Shown: one piece after another, positions 35,694-45,860 of the stretch
Numbering within the stretch: the stretch's first letter is position 1
Layout of the letters: each line of letters begins with the position of its first letter
Notes under the pieces: generated by a model
The model's database searches: none
The model's input: the letters and a program-made list of their open reading frames with translations, nothing else
What the model was told of the DNA's origin: nothing
Translations under genes and position numbers: made by a program
Source: Craterostigma plantagineum
Taxonomy: Eukaryota; Streptophyta; Magnoliopsida; Lamiales; Linderniaceae
DNA length: 64,000 bases
NCBI GenBank assembly: GCA_027422505.1
Contig: JAPQWV010000739.1
Coordinates: forward strand, 62,001-126,000
Reading direction: 5' to 3'

Positions 35694-38600
35694 TCAATCT
35701 GGACGGTGTGAAACTAAGTTCAGATTGTGGCGGAACTGAGTGAAGAGAGGTGTCGCCAATGGTTTAGTCATGATGTCGGCTATTTGATCCTTAGAGGAGA
35801 TGAACCGCACATCAAGTTGGTTTGCAGAAACCCGTTCTCGAAAAAAATGATAATCAACTTCAACATGCTTGGTGCGGCGATGAAAAATAGGATTAGCAGA
35901 CAAGTAGGTTGCTCCAATGTTGTCGCACCATAAGCTGGGGGCCGTAATTGAGAGATATTAAGCTTGCGCAATAAAACTTGGATCCATATCAGTTCTGCGG
36001 TGGCGTTGGCAACTGCTTTGTACTCGGCTTCAGTACTTGAACGAGAGACAGTTGGTTGTTTGCGAGAACTCCAAGAGACAAGATTGCCTCCAAAGAATAT
36101 TGCATAGCCACCAGTGCTGCGACGGTCGTCAGGATTCCCAGCCCAATCCACGTCCGAGAAGGCACTAAGTAAGGTGGACCCAGATCTGGTTATGCGCAAT
36201 CCCATATCTGATGTCGCCTGAACATAGCGCAAGATGCGCTTGACAGCCTCCCAATGAGCAGTAGTCGGAGCTGAGAGAAACTGACAGACTCGACAGAGAA
36301 TGAAATATCTGGCCGCGTTAGTGATAGGTATTGGAGAGTGCCTACAATGCTACGATATCGAGTGACATCTGATGGAGAGAGTGGATCACCGCTACGCAAA
36401 GACAAGTTCGCGCTGGGAACCATAGGTGTGGGAACGCCCTTAGCAGCAACCATATTGGTCCGAGTCATTAGATCTTTGATGTATTTCTGTTGTGTCAAGA
36501 GAAGACCTTGGGATGTCTGATGCACCTCAATGCCAAGAATATAGTTAAGAGGACCAAGATCCTTTACTGCAAAGTCGGCTTGGAGTTGAGAAAGAAGACG
36601 ATCAGTGGCCAATGAGGAGGAGCTTATGATAATAATGTCTTTAACATAGATGAGAATATACATCTGGACACCTCCTTTGTTGAAAATAAAGAGTGAGACA
36701 TTTGCTTTAGAAGCGTGGAATCCCAGCTGTGAAAGTGTAGAGTTCAAGCGAGAAAACCAAGCACGCGGAGCCTGTTTAAGACCATAGAGAGACTTGTCTA
36801 ATTTACACATATAACTCGGATAAGTCGAGTCCACAAAGCCGAGGGGTTGCTTCATATAGATATCCTCATGAAGAATACCATGCAAAAATGCAGAATATCA
36901 ATTTGCCGCAGAGACCAGCCACGGGAAACTGCAAGAGATAATAAGAGGTGAATAGTGGTAGGCTTGACCACTGGACTAAATGTATAATCGTAGTCAACCC
37001 CACACTGTTGCTTGAATCCTTTGGCGACCAAACGAGCCTTATAACGATCAATAGATCCAGCACGAGGAGGAACAAGATGCCATGTCTTGTTCTTGACAAG
37101 AGAACGAAATTCATCATCCATTGCACTACGCCAAAGTGGATGCTTCATAGCAATAACATGAGATGTGGGTTCTGCATCAGAAGTTCGGACAGTGGAATAT
37201 GTGACCGTCCCGTCGGTACGAATTTTTGGTTGCTTGATGTTATTTTTGAGCCGTGTCCCGTACGAATGGGCCGGTGGAGCATAGTTGTCGAATGTTGATT
37301 GGACAGCTGGCTCGACAAATGATGGGGGAGTCACAGAATCCTGAGGCAAGGACTCGGGATGTGGTGATGCAAGCGAGGGTCCCGAGGTCTCGTCAATATG
37401 GCCTGAATTTTGATGATGATCTGGTGTTGATGCTTGAGGATCCAATGATAGTGAAGTTGTCTGTCCACCCATATTTTCTGCATTCAAGAAGTTAGCAGGC
37501 ACAGATGCACGCATATGATCATAATTCAAATTATTACTACTGTCACCCAAATGCAGGTTTGGAGAAGGATTAGGGGGTGACCTAGTGAAAGGAAAAATAC
37601 TTTCGTCAAAAATAACATCTCGAGAGATATAGACGCGACCTGAAGTAGTCTCAAGGCACTTGTATCCCTTATGCAAAGAACTGTAGCCTAGGAAAACACA
37701 TTCCTTGGATCGAAAAGAAAGCTTTTGTTTGTTATAGGGACGAAGATGAGGCCAACAAGCACACCCAAAAATTCTCAATAACGAGTAATTGGGTGGTGAA
37801 TTAAAGAGACGTTCCAGTGGACATTTGTTGTCAATGACACGAGTAGGAAGGCGATTTATGAGATATGTGGCTGTAAGAAACGCTTCATCCCAAAATTTAA
37901 GAGGCATGGCTGCATGGGCTAAAAGAGCAAGACCAGTTCCAACAATGTGGCGGTGCTTGCGTTCGGCCGAGCCATTTTGTTGATGCGTGTGAGGACACGA
38001 AACACGATGAGCGATGCCAAGAGAATGAAAAAATGTGTTATGAAGTTTCTGGTATTCCCCACCCCAGTCGGATTGGACACACTTAATTTTAGTACTAAGG
38101 AGACGCTCAACATGTGCCTGAAAGTGCAAAAAGATACAAGTGGCTTCAGTACGATCACGCATCAAATAGATCCAAGAAAATTTACTGAAATCATCGATAA
38201 AGCTGATATAATATTTAAAACCCCCGACAGATTGAGGTGCAGGGCCCCATACATCAGAGAAAACCAGGTCCAAAGGTGACGAAGAACGATGAATAAAACT
38301 AGTGTATGGCAATTGGTGACTCTTGGCGAGCTGACACGCATTACAAACTGACAAAGGTGACCCTTTAGAACAAAAAATATTATTGAGACGCAAAATGGAC
38401 GGAACTATTTGGGATGAAGGATGACCAAGGCGTGCGTGCCATTGGGCGTGACTAGTAGAGCTGCTCACTAAGGCATGCTTGAGAGCAGTGACATCAGACG
38501 ACTTGATAGTGTAGAGACCAGAGTCACATCGCCCTTCCAGAAGACTTTTCTTCGACACTCGATCCTTAATAAAAAGTGCCATGGATGGAATTCAAAGAAG

Positions 38601-39834
38601 ACGTTATTATCCCAAGAAATTTTATGAACGGAAAGGAGATGTTTGGAAATGTTAGGCACATGCAAAGTATGCGGTAATGCAAGAGGACGAGCAGCAGTAT
38701 TAATTGAAGAATGACCAACATGCATAATTTGCAAACCTGCATCGTTTGCCGACTTGGACTTGTTCGCCTCCATGATACCGTTCACGAATAGCAAGACGGT
38801 CGAGATCACTTGTGATATGATCGGTGGCGCCTGCGTCACAGTACCAATTAGGATCGATCTTGTGGGAGGGTAGCCGCCATGGCTGCGGAGGGAGGCTCAT
38901 CTTGATAGGAGTCGTCCATCCTATACCAACACTTTATAGCGGTATGACCCATCTTACCGCATAGCTGGCATTGAGGCCGAGAAGAAGTACCACGGCGATC
39001 ACCACGACCATCAGAAGAGAGAGAGGGAGGACCATTCCGATTATACGCATGACGACCACGACCACGATCCCCACGGCTTCGGTTCCTCTGTTGACAACCA
39101 CGACCAGCATAATTGGCTGAGAATTCATGATTTTGCGGCAAGTCGACCTGATGTTGAAGTTGACGGGCTTCAAACGCCATCAGATATGCAAACACACCAT
39201 CAAGTGTAAGTGGTTCGCTCTTGGTTGTTATTGACGTGACGAATGGGTCGTACTCGGGGCCGAGACCAGCGAGGAGGTACGCGATCACCTCATCATCGCG
39301 CAAGGTAGAACCGGCAGTGGCCAGTTCGGAGGCTAGTCCTTTGATTTTGCAAAAATAATCTGCAGCAGAGAGGTCTCGTTTCTTGGTAGTGGCAAGCTCC
39401 ACACGGATCTGAACAGTGCGGGCGCGGGTGGAAGAAGAGAACATCCGTTGTAGCGTGTCCCATGCCTCCTTGGATGTGGTAGCAGCGACCACATCTTGGA
39501 GGATCTCCTCGGAGATGGAGGAGAGAAGGCCACTAAGGACCTGTTGATCCTGGTCATACCACTGGCCATAAGCCGGGTTAGGGACCAGGTCAGCACCGGC
39601 AGCAGTCGAAGATGCGACAAGCTTGGCGGGTGCAACGATGGATCCATCAAGATATCCCATAAGCTCCGTACTCTGCAGATAGGGGAGGAGCTGGGCGCGC
39701 CATATGATGAAATTGTTCTTGGTTAGACGAATTGTAACGGCTTGGTGGAGAGGGATTGACGCAAAGACTGTCGTCATAGTAGATGAGATCGAGTTGCCCT
39801 TATGGCTCTGATACCATGTTAACTTGTATGGCAT
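35694..39834 (-). pseudogene. Element G gag-pol polyprotein, broken
   Basis: Gag runs from about 39777 (the in-frame ATG at 39777-39779, start MTTVFASIPLHQAVT; the upstream ATG at 39834 lies in the LTR) to a zinc knuckle (CQLCGKMGHTAIKCW). Protease reads WYCDAGATDHIT, a DAG where DSG or DTG is usual. The integrase keeps [14 protein letters not shown] and [10 protein letters not shown] (36852-38582). The reverse transcriptase (36190-36885) reads YVKDIIII where the catalytic box should be YVDD. RNase H is split over 35780-36232 (SDVDWAGNPDDRRSTGG) and 35694-35903 ([13 protein letters not shown]). Frame changes near 38840, 36870, 36220 and 35900 and the lost RT Asp make it inactive. Confidence 0.9.
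39805..39816 (-). promoter_or_regulatory. Element G primer-binding site (initiator Met-tRNA)
   Basis: GCTCTGATACCA on the plus strand, directly adjoining the 5' LTR. Confidence 0.92.
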
Positions 39835-39997
39835 TCAATGACCCGATAGGTCTTGTACATCACATATATATATAGCAATTACAAAGATACATATATGGCT
39901 AAAATCAAGGAGGAAATCAAAGCAATTAAGGAGGGAATATCGCTCCATTTATTATGATCTTATCCAATAGAGAGATCTTATCTTTCTATGTTTAACA
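39817..39997 (-). repeat. Element G 5' LTR
   Basis: 181 bp, TGTTAACTTG...TTTAACA, followed by the duplication atagt. Confidence 0.94.
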
Positions 39998-40217
39998 ATA
40001 GTTAGCCTATTTATAGCTCGGACGAATCAGAATTAGCCGCATAGCTAGATACGTGGACGAACAAGAATGAACCGCATAGCTAGATACGTGGACGAACAAG
40101 AATGAACCGCATAGCTATATTACGTGGATGAACCAGAATCAGCCGTGTAGCTATATACATGGATGAATCAGAACCAGCCACTTAGCTAGTAAGTGGCCCA
40201 ATAGAAAACTTACAACA
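39998..40217 (-). repeat. Element A 5' LTR, U3 side, with tandem repeats
   Basis: It resumes A's LTR after G and ends acttacaaca at 40217 (element start TGTTGTAAG). From 40018 to about 40195 it holds five head-to-tail copies of a roughly 35 bp unit, of the form cgtggacgaacaagaatg followed by aaccgcatagctagata. In element orientation this is the U3 promoter side, where Tnt1-class elements are known to carry repeated enhancer boxes. Confidence 0.85.
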
Positions 40218-40965
40218 CTTTATGCCATTGATAAAGCGAGCTATGTTGCTACGTTTATCAGGGCATATGACAAGGCTCTTAGAAGGATCAGAAGCTGTAA
40301 CTAAGAAGAGTCATCATGGTATTTCCATCGCCATGCTTGTGGTTCTTTAAGTAGTCGACATCGCATGCGTATTATGTGATTATGGTCAGATCTCGTATGT
40401 ATCTATCTGCTTCCACAATGAACTATAAACATTCAGAGAAAAGGAAAAAAAATAAGAAATATGCGGTTTTTCATTCTTATTCTTTAGGAGAACACGTGTA
40501 GAACTAACTGTATGTACAGGAAAAACCACCCCTCAAGAGGATCATAAACAACCATCAGAGGTGGCCATTCTCCTATTTCTATCATAATCTTGCAGTGTTC
40601 TAATGTTTCTACATCGTCTTTTGGCAGAACCTATATCATTCCATTTCCAAGCAAGGGAACGTAAGCATAAATAATCGAGCATTATCATCGACGGCGACAA
40701 ATCTTGAATGAAAGACTTGTTGATATTATCGACGGCAATACGCAGCTTTTGTAAAAAAAATTACCTATTAGGAGACGTCAAATATGTTTTCATAGCCAAT
40801 ATTTAAGGAATATAAATTCACCTTGTAATATTTAAATTAAAAGCAATATTTAATTTAAAAGCATATATTTTGATATTACTATAGATATTTTGTATTTAAT
40901 ATTAATTAAAATATTGTTCGGCTATATAATCTCTAATAGAATATGTTTACCATTAACTACTATAC
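40218..40965. other. Non-coding gap between elements A and I
   Basis: About 750 bp of AT-rich DNA with no supportable gene, LTR or inverted repeat. cttta directly after A would be its target duplication, but the other copy is outside the window. Confidence 0.6.
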
Positions 40966-41386
40966 TGTAATATCCGGGTCCCGTGAGTAAGCTGGCCAAT
41001 GAATTTGCATGCATATTACGGCCTATAGGACTGGACATTTGATATCTATTTTAATCATGTGCATATGTGATATCTAATATTATTTGTAAGCTAGATACGG
41101 AATTAGAGGAAATTCGAACATGGTGAAATGTGGAACTTAGGAAGTTCACGAATCTAGAATAAATGATTAAGGTAGTTCGGGAATTCTAATAACTTCACGT
41201 GTTAAAATGTTTAGGGTCGCAAAGTATAAGTTTGGCGAATTATGAAGGTTCGTGAATTTCTTGTGAAACAAGGGTTTTCACGTTTCAATAGTAAGTGGCG
41301 AACTATAAACATGTGAAGTTGATTTCGCGAATTACAAGAGTTCGTGAAGTATGTGAGTACGTGAAGTGTTTTTCACGAATTGAGGA
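40966..41386 (+). repeat. Element I 5' LTR, left part
   Basis: It begins TGTAATATCCGGGTCCCG. Its last 190 bp contain repeated ttcgtgaa/ttcgcgaatt words that continue after H at 52973. It ends with H's duplication gagga (41382-41386). Confidence 0.78.
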
Positions 41387-43095
41387 TGAAGATATAAATG
41401 TGCCTAAGAGGGGGGGGTGAATTAGGCTTTTAAAACTTTATGCTTCTTTTCACAAATATTAAGTGTGGTGACTTAGATATGCCTACTGATGTTTGTAACT
41501 AGTATGTCTGATATATCCTAGTAACGTCGGATGTGCGTCGGGTCTGTCTCACAGCGATAAAGAAATAACTGAAAAGTAAATGCGAGACAGGATTTTTATA
41601 GAGGTTATATCCCCAACTGGGGTTTACTCCTCTCCTTGGGATTTGCTTCCCAAGAGTTTAACCAATCATATAATGCACCGTAGCTGGATACAAAACTGAT
41701 TGGTTAGCCCAATACACAACCGAAACAAGTCGAACACTAGACACTACTAGGTTACCACACGCCGAGTTTCGTTCCTCGGAATCTCCTTGATCCCGACAGA
41801 CACAGCTCGCTACCGAAGGGCCCCCGGACTTGTCCTTCCCTTCACGTGTGCGTAAACGTCGACCTTGCCTCCTTGGTATTGCTCACGTCCGAAGACAACA
41901 CGTCCGAAGACAGAATATATGGCAGGGGATGATGGAATATCGGATAAATCACTCGCTCAGTGATGCATAGGCAAGTTAACGCTCAGTAAGGCAGAAAGCT
42001 ATCGCAAGTGAATGGCTCAGGAATCTCTTAGTTTCTCTCTGCTCAAAAATCTCTCGTAGGCTTAAATTCGCAAGTTCTGTGTCTTCTCGAAAATCTCAAG
42101 TGCAGCTTATATGTAGTCCTTTTCAAATAGCACTTAACATGGAAAGTCATATCAAACAATAATCACCAAATCAAGCATAGTTTCCATGTAGCTCTCGAGT
42201 CAATCATATCATATAAATCATGCTTCTAATAAATCGTTACAACGGTCATATAGCACATTAAAGTATGATTATATTCCATATAAAGCTCAATTTTCGTACT
42301 CAAGCAATTTCAACCATTTCGCATATATTTTCCATATCGAAATTTTCCATAAGTGATTCCTGCTATCAGTTCCTAGTAACGAGTAACTTTAGATTTACTT
42401 TCCAAGTATGGCACATAAGATAGCAAGGCATAAGCACGTTTTCCATGTACAGCTCATAGCATTTAATCTATATATTTACCATGTTTAGCACAAGAATCAG
42501 ATCAGAGCTTACATAAATCGATTTATCACATCATGGCACAACTTTCCTTATTTCAGAGATCACATCCGTTTATAGCACATATCATATAATAGCATCTTAT
42601 CCATAAGGTCAATCAAATCAAATCTTTCCTAAATATAATAATCCAATCAGCACAAGGAAAGATATCAATTCAATATTTCGCATTTAATTCAGTGCGAGGC
42701 AAGCAAGGATCGTGCATATGATTTTCGTCCAGGAATAAACTGGTATCAACGGATATATCACTTTCCATATATAAACAGCATATTTTCCATATATAGCTCA
42801 GTAGGATATCTCATGCATTATTTCCATATATAGCACAGAACGATATATCCTATCTCATGGACTGTCTATAACACGCGATCACATAGTTCCATCAAATCAT
42901 CACAAAATCACACGCAATTCAAATATTCAACACTTTAACAATTTTCATCTCATTTGCAATGCATGGTTGAACATTATCGTGAATTTAGACATTTTATTTT
43001 TCCCAAATCGAATTGCTTATTTTATAGACCTAATGTCATTACAATTACATTGTTCATCAAAACTCTCTAACATATATGGACCATAAAGGTCAACA
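41387..43095 (-). repeat. Element H 3' LTR
   Basis: 1709 bp direct repeat of 50793-52502. It carries about eight scattered copies of a tttccat(a/g)tatagc-like word between 42170 and 42840. Confidence 0.95.
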
Positions 43096-43786
43096 TTCTC
43101 CCCCTTTTTGATGATGACATGTAATTGATGCAGCACGGAAGCAAGTAAGCATATTCGATTATGCAAGTCCTAGCGCATATGTCTAAGTGTTCCATAATCA
43201 CAAAGCAGAGCATACTATATTTCCTAATCACATGTGATACCCATTTGCTCCCCCTGCCTATGTGCAGTTATCTCTAAGACATGCTAAGATATATCTTTGA
43301 ACTAATTTTGCTCCCCTGTCTAAATGCGGATATTTCCTATTAATTTCTATGTTATATCATAAGTACAAGAATTTCGAAATTACCCGCGAGTGTGCTCCCC
43401 CTGCCTAAGTGCGCATTTTCCAAGCATGGTTCAAGTAATCATGTAATCATCGCAGCAGGCACTTAGCACTTATCAAGAAGTTTCACGCAAGTCAAATCGC
43501 ACAGTTAAGCATCAGAGTATGAGATCAGCATATGATATATCCGAAGATCAGAGCAAAGAAAATGTTAAGCATAGGAGATATATCATGATAGCAGCAAAAT
43601 ATTATATTAGGGTTCAACGAGCCTCCCTATACATCACTTACCACTAAAACACTTAGACGCTAAACGCCTAAACTTACCTTACTACTCCCCCTTCATTATC
43701 AAAAAGGCGGGAGGGAAACCTAAAAACTGAACGATACTGGAATATCCTAGTGGCAACTAAGAGCAGAATGGAACTAGAGAGGCAGC
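43096..43786 (-). promoter_or_regulatory. Element H polypurine tract with several upstream duplicate tracts
   Basis: The proper tract (complement of ttctccccctttttg, 43096-43110) abuts the 3' LTR. Near-copies of its C-run, mostly as gctccccctgccta, recur at 43247-43260, 43310-43322 and 43394-43407, and as actcccccttc at 43684-43693. Multiplied polypurine tracts upstream of the 3' LTR are a known Sirevirus trait. No gene was recognised in this stretch. Confidence 0.8.
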
Positions 43787-45328
43787 CTACTGGCTTGAAG
43801 AGGAGTCGGAAACAGCAGGTTTTGGAAAGGATTGCTTGACGAGCTTGGTGAGCTTGGAGAGTTTCAGCGACATTTCGGTATACTGTTCTTTGATCTTGCG
43901 GAATCGCTTCTGATTGTCAGCTTTGATATCGGAGATATCACGGCGCAACACGGCGATTCCTGTCTTCCCGACGCTGAGCTCATCTTCGTAATCCTCACCA
44001 TCGTCGCTTTTCACTTTTGCCTTTCCCTTCGCAGCAGCTCGCTTTTGGGCACTATCCACTGACCTGACTTCCTTGGCCTTGAACCAACCTTGGCTTTTTG
44101 TATAGTGAATTCCCATGCGCTTCAAGGTCACTTGGTCCACTATGTGGACGGATTTGTCTTCCCAACCAGGTGGCAACACAATGCCTTCGCACTCAAATAA
44201 GTGAGTGAGTAGCATGCCATAAGGCAGCGCTTTGTCTCTGCTTTCGTAGGCCTGGATCATGTGCTTCATGATGACATATCCGAGGTTGAACTTGAGGTTC
44301 TGGGATACCATGTAGACCGCAAAGGTGCTCATGAAGTTCATCGTCGTCGAGTGGCCGCCGCTACCAATTTTGGCACTCCAGAGAGTCATGTTGAGAAGCT
44401 TGTGCAGGAAGAAGTAGTCGATAAGGAGTTGGTTCAGTGCTTCACCGTCAGAGAATCGAGGTTTCGTGCGGGTATTCCAGAGCGTATGAAAGACATTACC
44501 GAGATCAAACTCATCGGCGTGGCACCAGTCATTCATATCATAGTGCCGAAGTCCCTCATCAGCAACTCCCAGCATAGCATTCATCTTTTGAGTGGTCCAC
44601 TCTATCTTATGGCCGAGAACATAGGAACGGATGTTAACATGCCCCTCGAACTCGTCGTAGTCGAGATTAGCATAGAACAGTTTGACTACTTCAGGGAAGT
44701 GGGGTGTGTTGAGGCTCAGGAAATGCTCACATCCAAAATCTTTAAGCCAGGTGATGACGTTCCCATGGGGCAGTTTGTCGAAGGCAACTCCGCGACCACG
44801 AGCGATATCTCTTTTGAGGAAGCTTTTGTAGGTGGTGCGGTTACTTTCTTCCAGAAAAAGTAGTTCAACTGGGATCTCACTAGGTTTGGTCAGATCGATA
44901 GGCGGGATGGCAAAGGATTTTGAACTTGATGGCTGAGGTGGCGAGGTCTTATCAAGTGGTGAGGGCTGTTTTTCAGGAGACTTTGGTGGAGGTGAAGGTG
45001 ATTTCTGGGTTTCGATTGGAGTTGGGGATCGCGAGGGCGATTCCTGGGTATCCTCAGGAACTTCTTCAGGAATTTCGGAGCTTGAGTCAGGTTTTTCGGG
45101 TTCGGGTGTCTTGGATTTCTTGGTCTTCTTCTTCTTCTTGGCGGTCTTGGAAGGACTTGAGATCTTTTCGGAAGATTTGGCTTTGGAACGAGTTTTACGA
45201 GCAGAAGGCGAGGCTGGTTTTGGTGATTTGGAAGGTGATTTGAGCGGGGTTTCATCAGTGTCAGACATGGATTCCTTACGTTTGCGGCTTGATGATTCAG
45301 GGTTGACAGCTTTGGAAGTTTTGGCCAT
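43787..45328 (-). CDS. Extra ORF of element H (513 aa), putative plant transposon-protein domain, function unknown
   Basis: An intact minus-strand frame begins at 45328 (MAKTSKAVNPESSSRKRK) and ends at 43787, downstream of pol in element H. Residues 1-150 are a Ser/Pro/Lys-rich, probably disordered region with a nuclear-localisation-like KKKKKTKKSK at 64-73. Residues about 165-390 form a folded-looking domain (RGRGVAFDKLP, FPEVVKLFYANLDYDEFEGH, VLGHKIEWTTQKMNAMLGV, then FFLHKLLNMTLWS) resembling the 'putative plant transposon protein' family known from many plant repeat-associated proteins. Residues about 458-500 look like a coiled coil. No signal peptide or clear membrane segment is present, so the label 'envelope-like' sometimes given to Sirevirus third ORFs is not supported here. 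It has stayed open although gag-pol has frame changes. Confidence 0.85.
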   Translation of the reverse strand: MAKTSKAVNPESSSRKRKESMSDTDETPLKSPSKSPKPASPSARKTRSKAKSSEKISSPSKTAKKKKKTKKSKTPEPEKPDSSSEIPEEVPEDTQESPSRSPTPIETQKSPSPPPKSPEKQPSPLDKTSPPQPSSSKSFAIPPIDLTKPSEIPVELLFLEESNRTTYKSFLKRDIARGRGVAFDKLPHGNVITWLKDFGCEHFLSLNTPHFPEVVKLFYANLDYDEFEGHVNIRSYVLGHKIEWTTQKMNAMLGVADEGLRHYDMNDWCHADEFDLGNVFHTLWNTRTKPRFSDGEALNQLLIDYFFLHKLLNMTLWSAKIGSGGHSTTMNFMSTFAVYMVSQNLKFNLGYVIMKHMIQAYESRDKALPYGMLLTHLFECEGIVLPPGWEDKSVHIVDQVTLKRMGIHYTKSQGWFKAKEVRSVDSAQKRAAAKGKAKVKSDDGEDYEDELSVGKTGIAVLRRDISDIKADNQKRFRKIKEQYTEMSLKLSKLTKLVKQSFPKPAVSDSSSSQ

Positions 45329-45860
45329 TGAAGAATGTTTGAATGTCGAGGAGATTGTTTGAAGAGGATGATTGAATGATGAAGGTTGAGGAACGGTTCT
45401 GATCTTTTAAAGAAGTGGAGTCGGTTTATTCTTGGAAGGGATAAGGATGAATTTGAAATTTGAATTTTGAAATTTCGAAGTTGGAAAGTGGAAAACTGTC
45501 AGAGATATCGGGTTGATTTGACAGGATCTCATAATTATGGAAGGGATTTGACTGGGCTGAAAGGAATATAGTTTAAATAAATGGGTTTCCTAAAATAACT
45601 GAACGGCTGAGATGATATCTACGAGTTCCTTCCTAAAATAACCTGATCACATTCAAGAACAGATCCAGGAGATCGGATATTCCTAAAATAAACTGGATGG
45701 CTGAAGGAATGTCTATCTACGAATTTCTTCCTAAAATACGAGAATCATACTTAGGGAAAGATCTATAAGATCCACGGAAATATTCTAGGGGCTGAATATC
45801 TTAAGATATGATAACTATGAATCTCTATCTAAAATAGAATGACCTAGGTGAATAATAGAA
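45329..45860 (-). other. Spacer between pol and the extra ORF of element H, with internal repeats
   Basis: 530 bp without a gene. The word cctaaaata(a/c) recurs at least four times between about 45588 and 45830, usually with nearby atctacgaatt/atctacgagtt. In element orientation this would be the leader of the extra ORF if it were expressed from its own RNA. No promoter could be identified with confidence. Confidence 0.65.

Larger units (their letters stand above)
35508..39997 (-). mobile_element. Element G: Ty1/copia, Ale/Retrofit-like, with about 180 bp LTRs, inserted in A's 5' LTR
   Basis: The LTRs are 35508-35686 and 39817-39997 (TGTTAACTTG...TTTAACA). Flanks are atagc (35503-35507) and atagt (39998-40002), a 5 bp duplication with one mismatch. 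The primer-binding site complement is at 39805-39816, and a C-rich run at 35687 is the complement of the polypurine tract. The short LTRs and the gag signature LTKNNFIIWRAQLLPYL suggest the Ale/Retrofit lineage (inferred). Total length is 4.49 kb, normal for that lineage. Confidence 0.94.
1..40217 (-). mobile_element. Element A: outermost Ty1/copia retrotransposon (Tnt1/Tork-like), incomplete at left edge
   Basis: A minus-strand copia element is reassembled from separated pieces: reverse transcriptase and integrase C-terminus (1-1470), integrase and protease-side sequence (4544 to about 5252), the start of gag (34865-35086), primer-binding site (35234-35245) and a split 5' LTR (35247-35507 plus about 40003-40217). 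The order is collinear with a copia gag-pol read from right to left. Its 3' LTR lies beyond base 1. Most of gag and the protease active site are missing between the two sides of element C. The coding parts carry frameshifts and stops, so this copy is dead. It hosts B, C and G and is therefore older than all three. The Tnt1/Tork label rests on gag and protease-side sequence style and is inferred. Confidence 0.85.

Noticed and set aside
44261..44863. A 200-codon plus-strand frame opposite the extra ORF of element H
   Set aside because: It is a shadow of the minus-strand frame, with no recognisable domain and no independent support.
43787..45328. Calling the extra ORF an envelope protein
   Set aside because: No signal peptide, no clear membrane segment, no cysteine-rich ectodomain; the N-terminus is basic and probably disordered.
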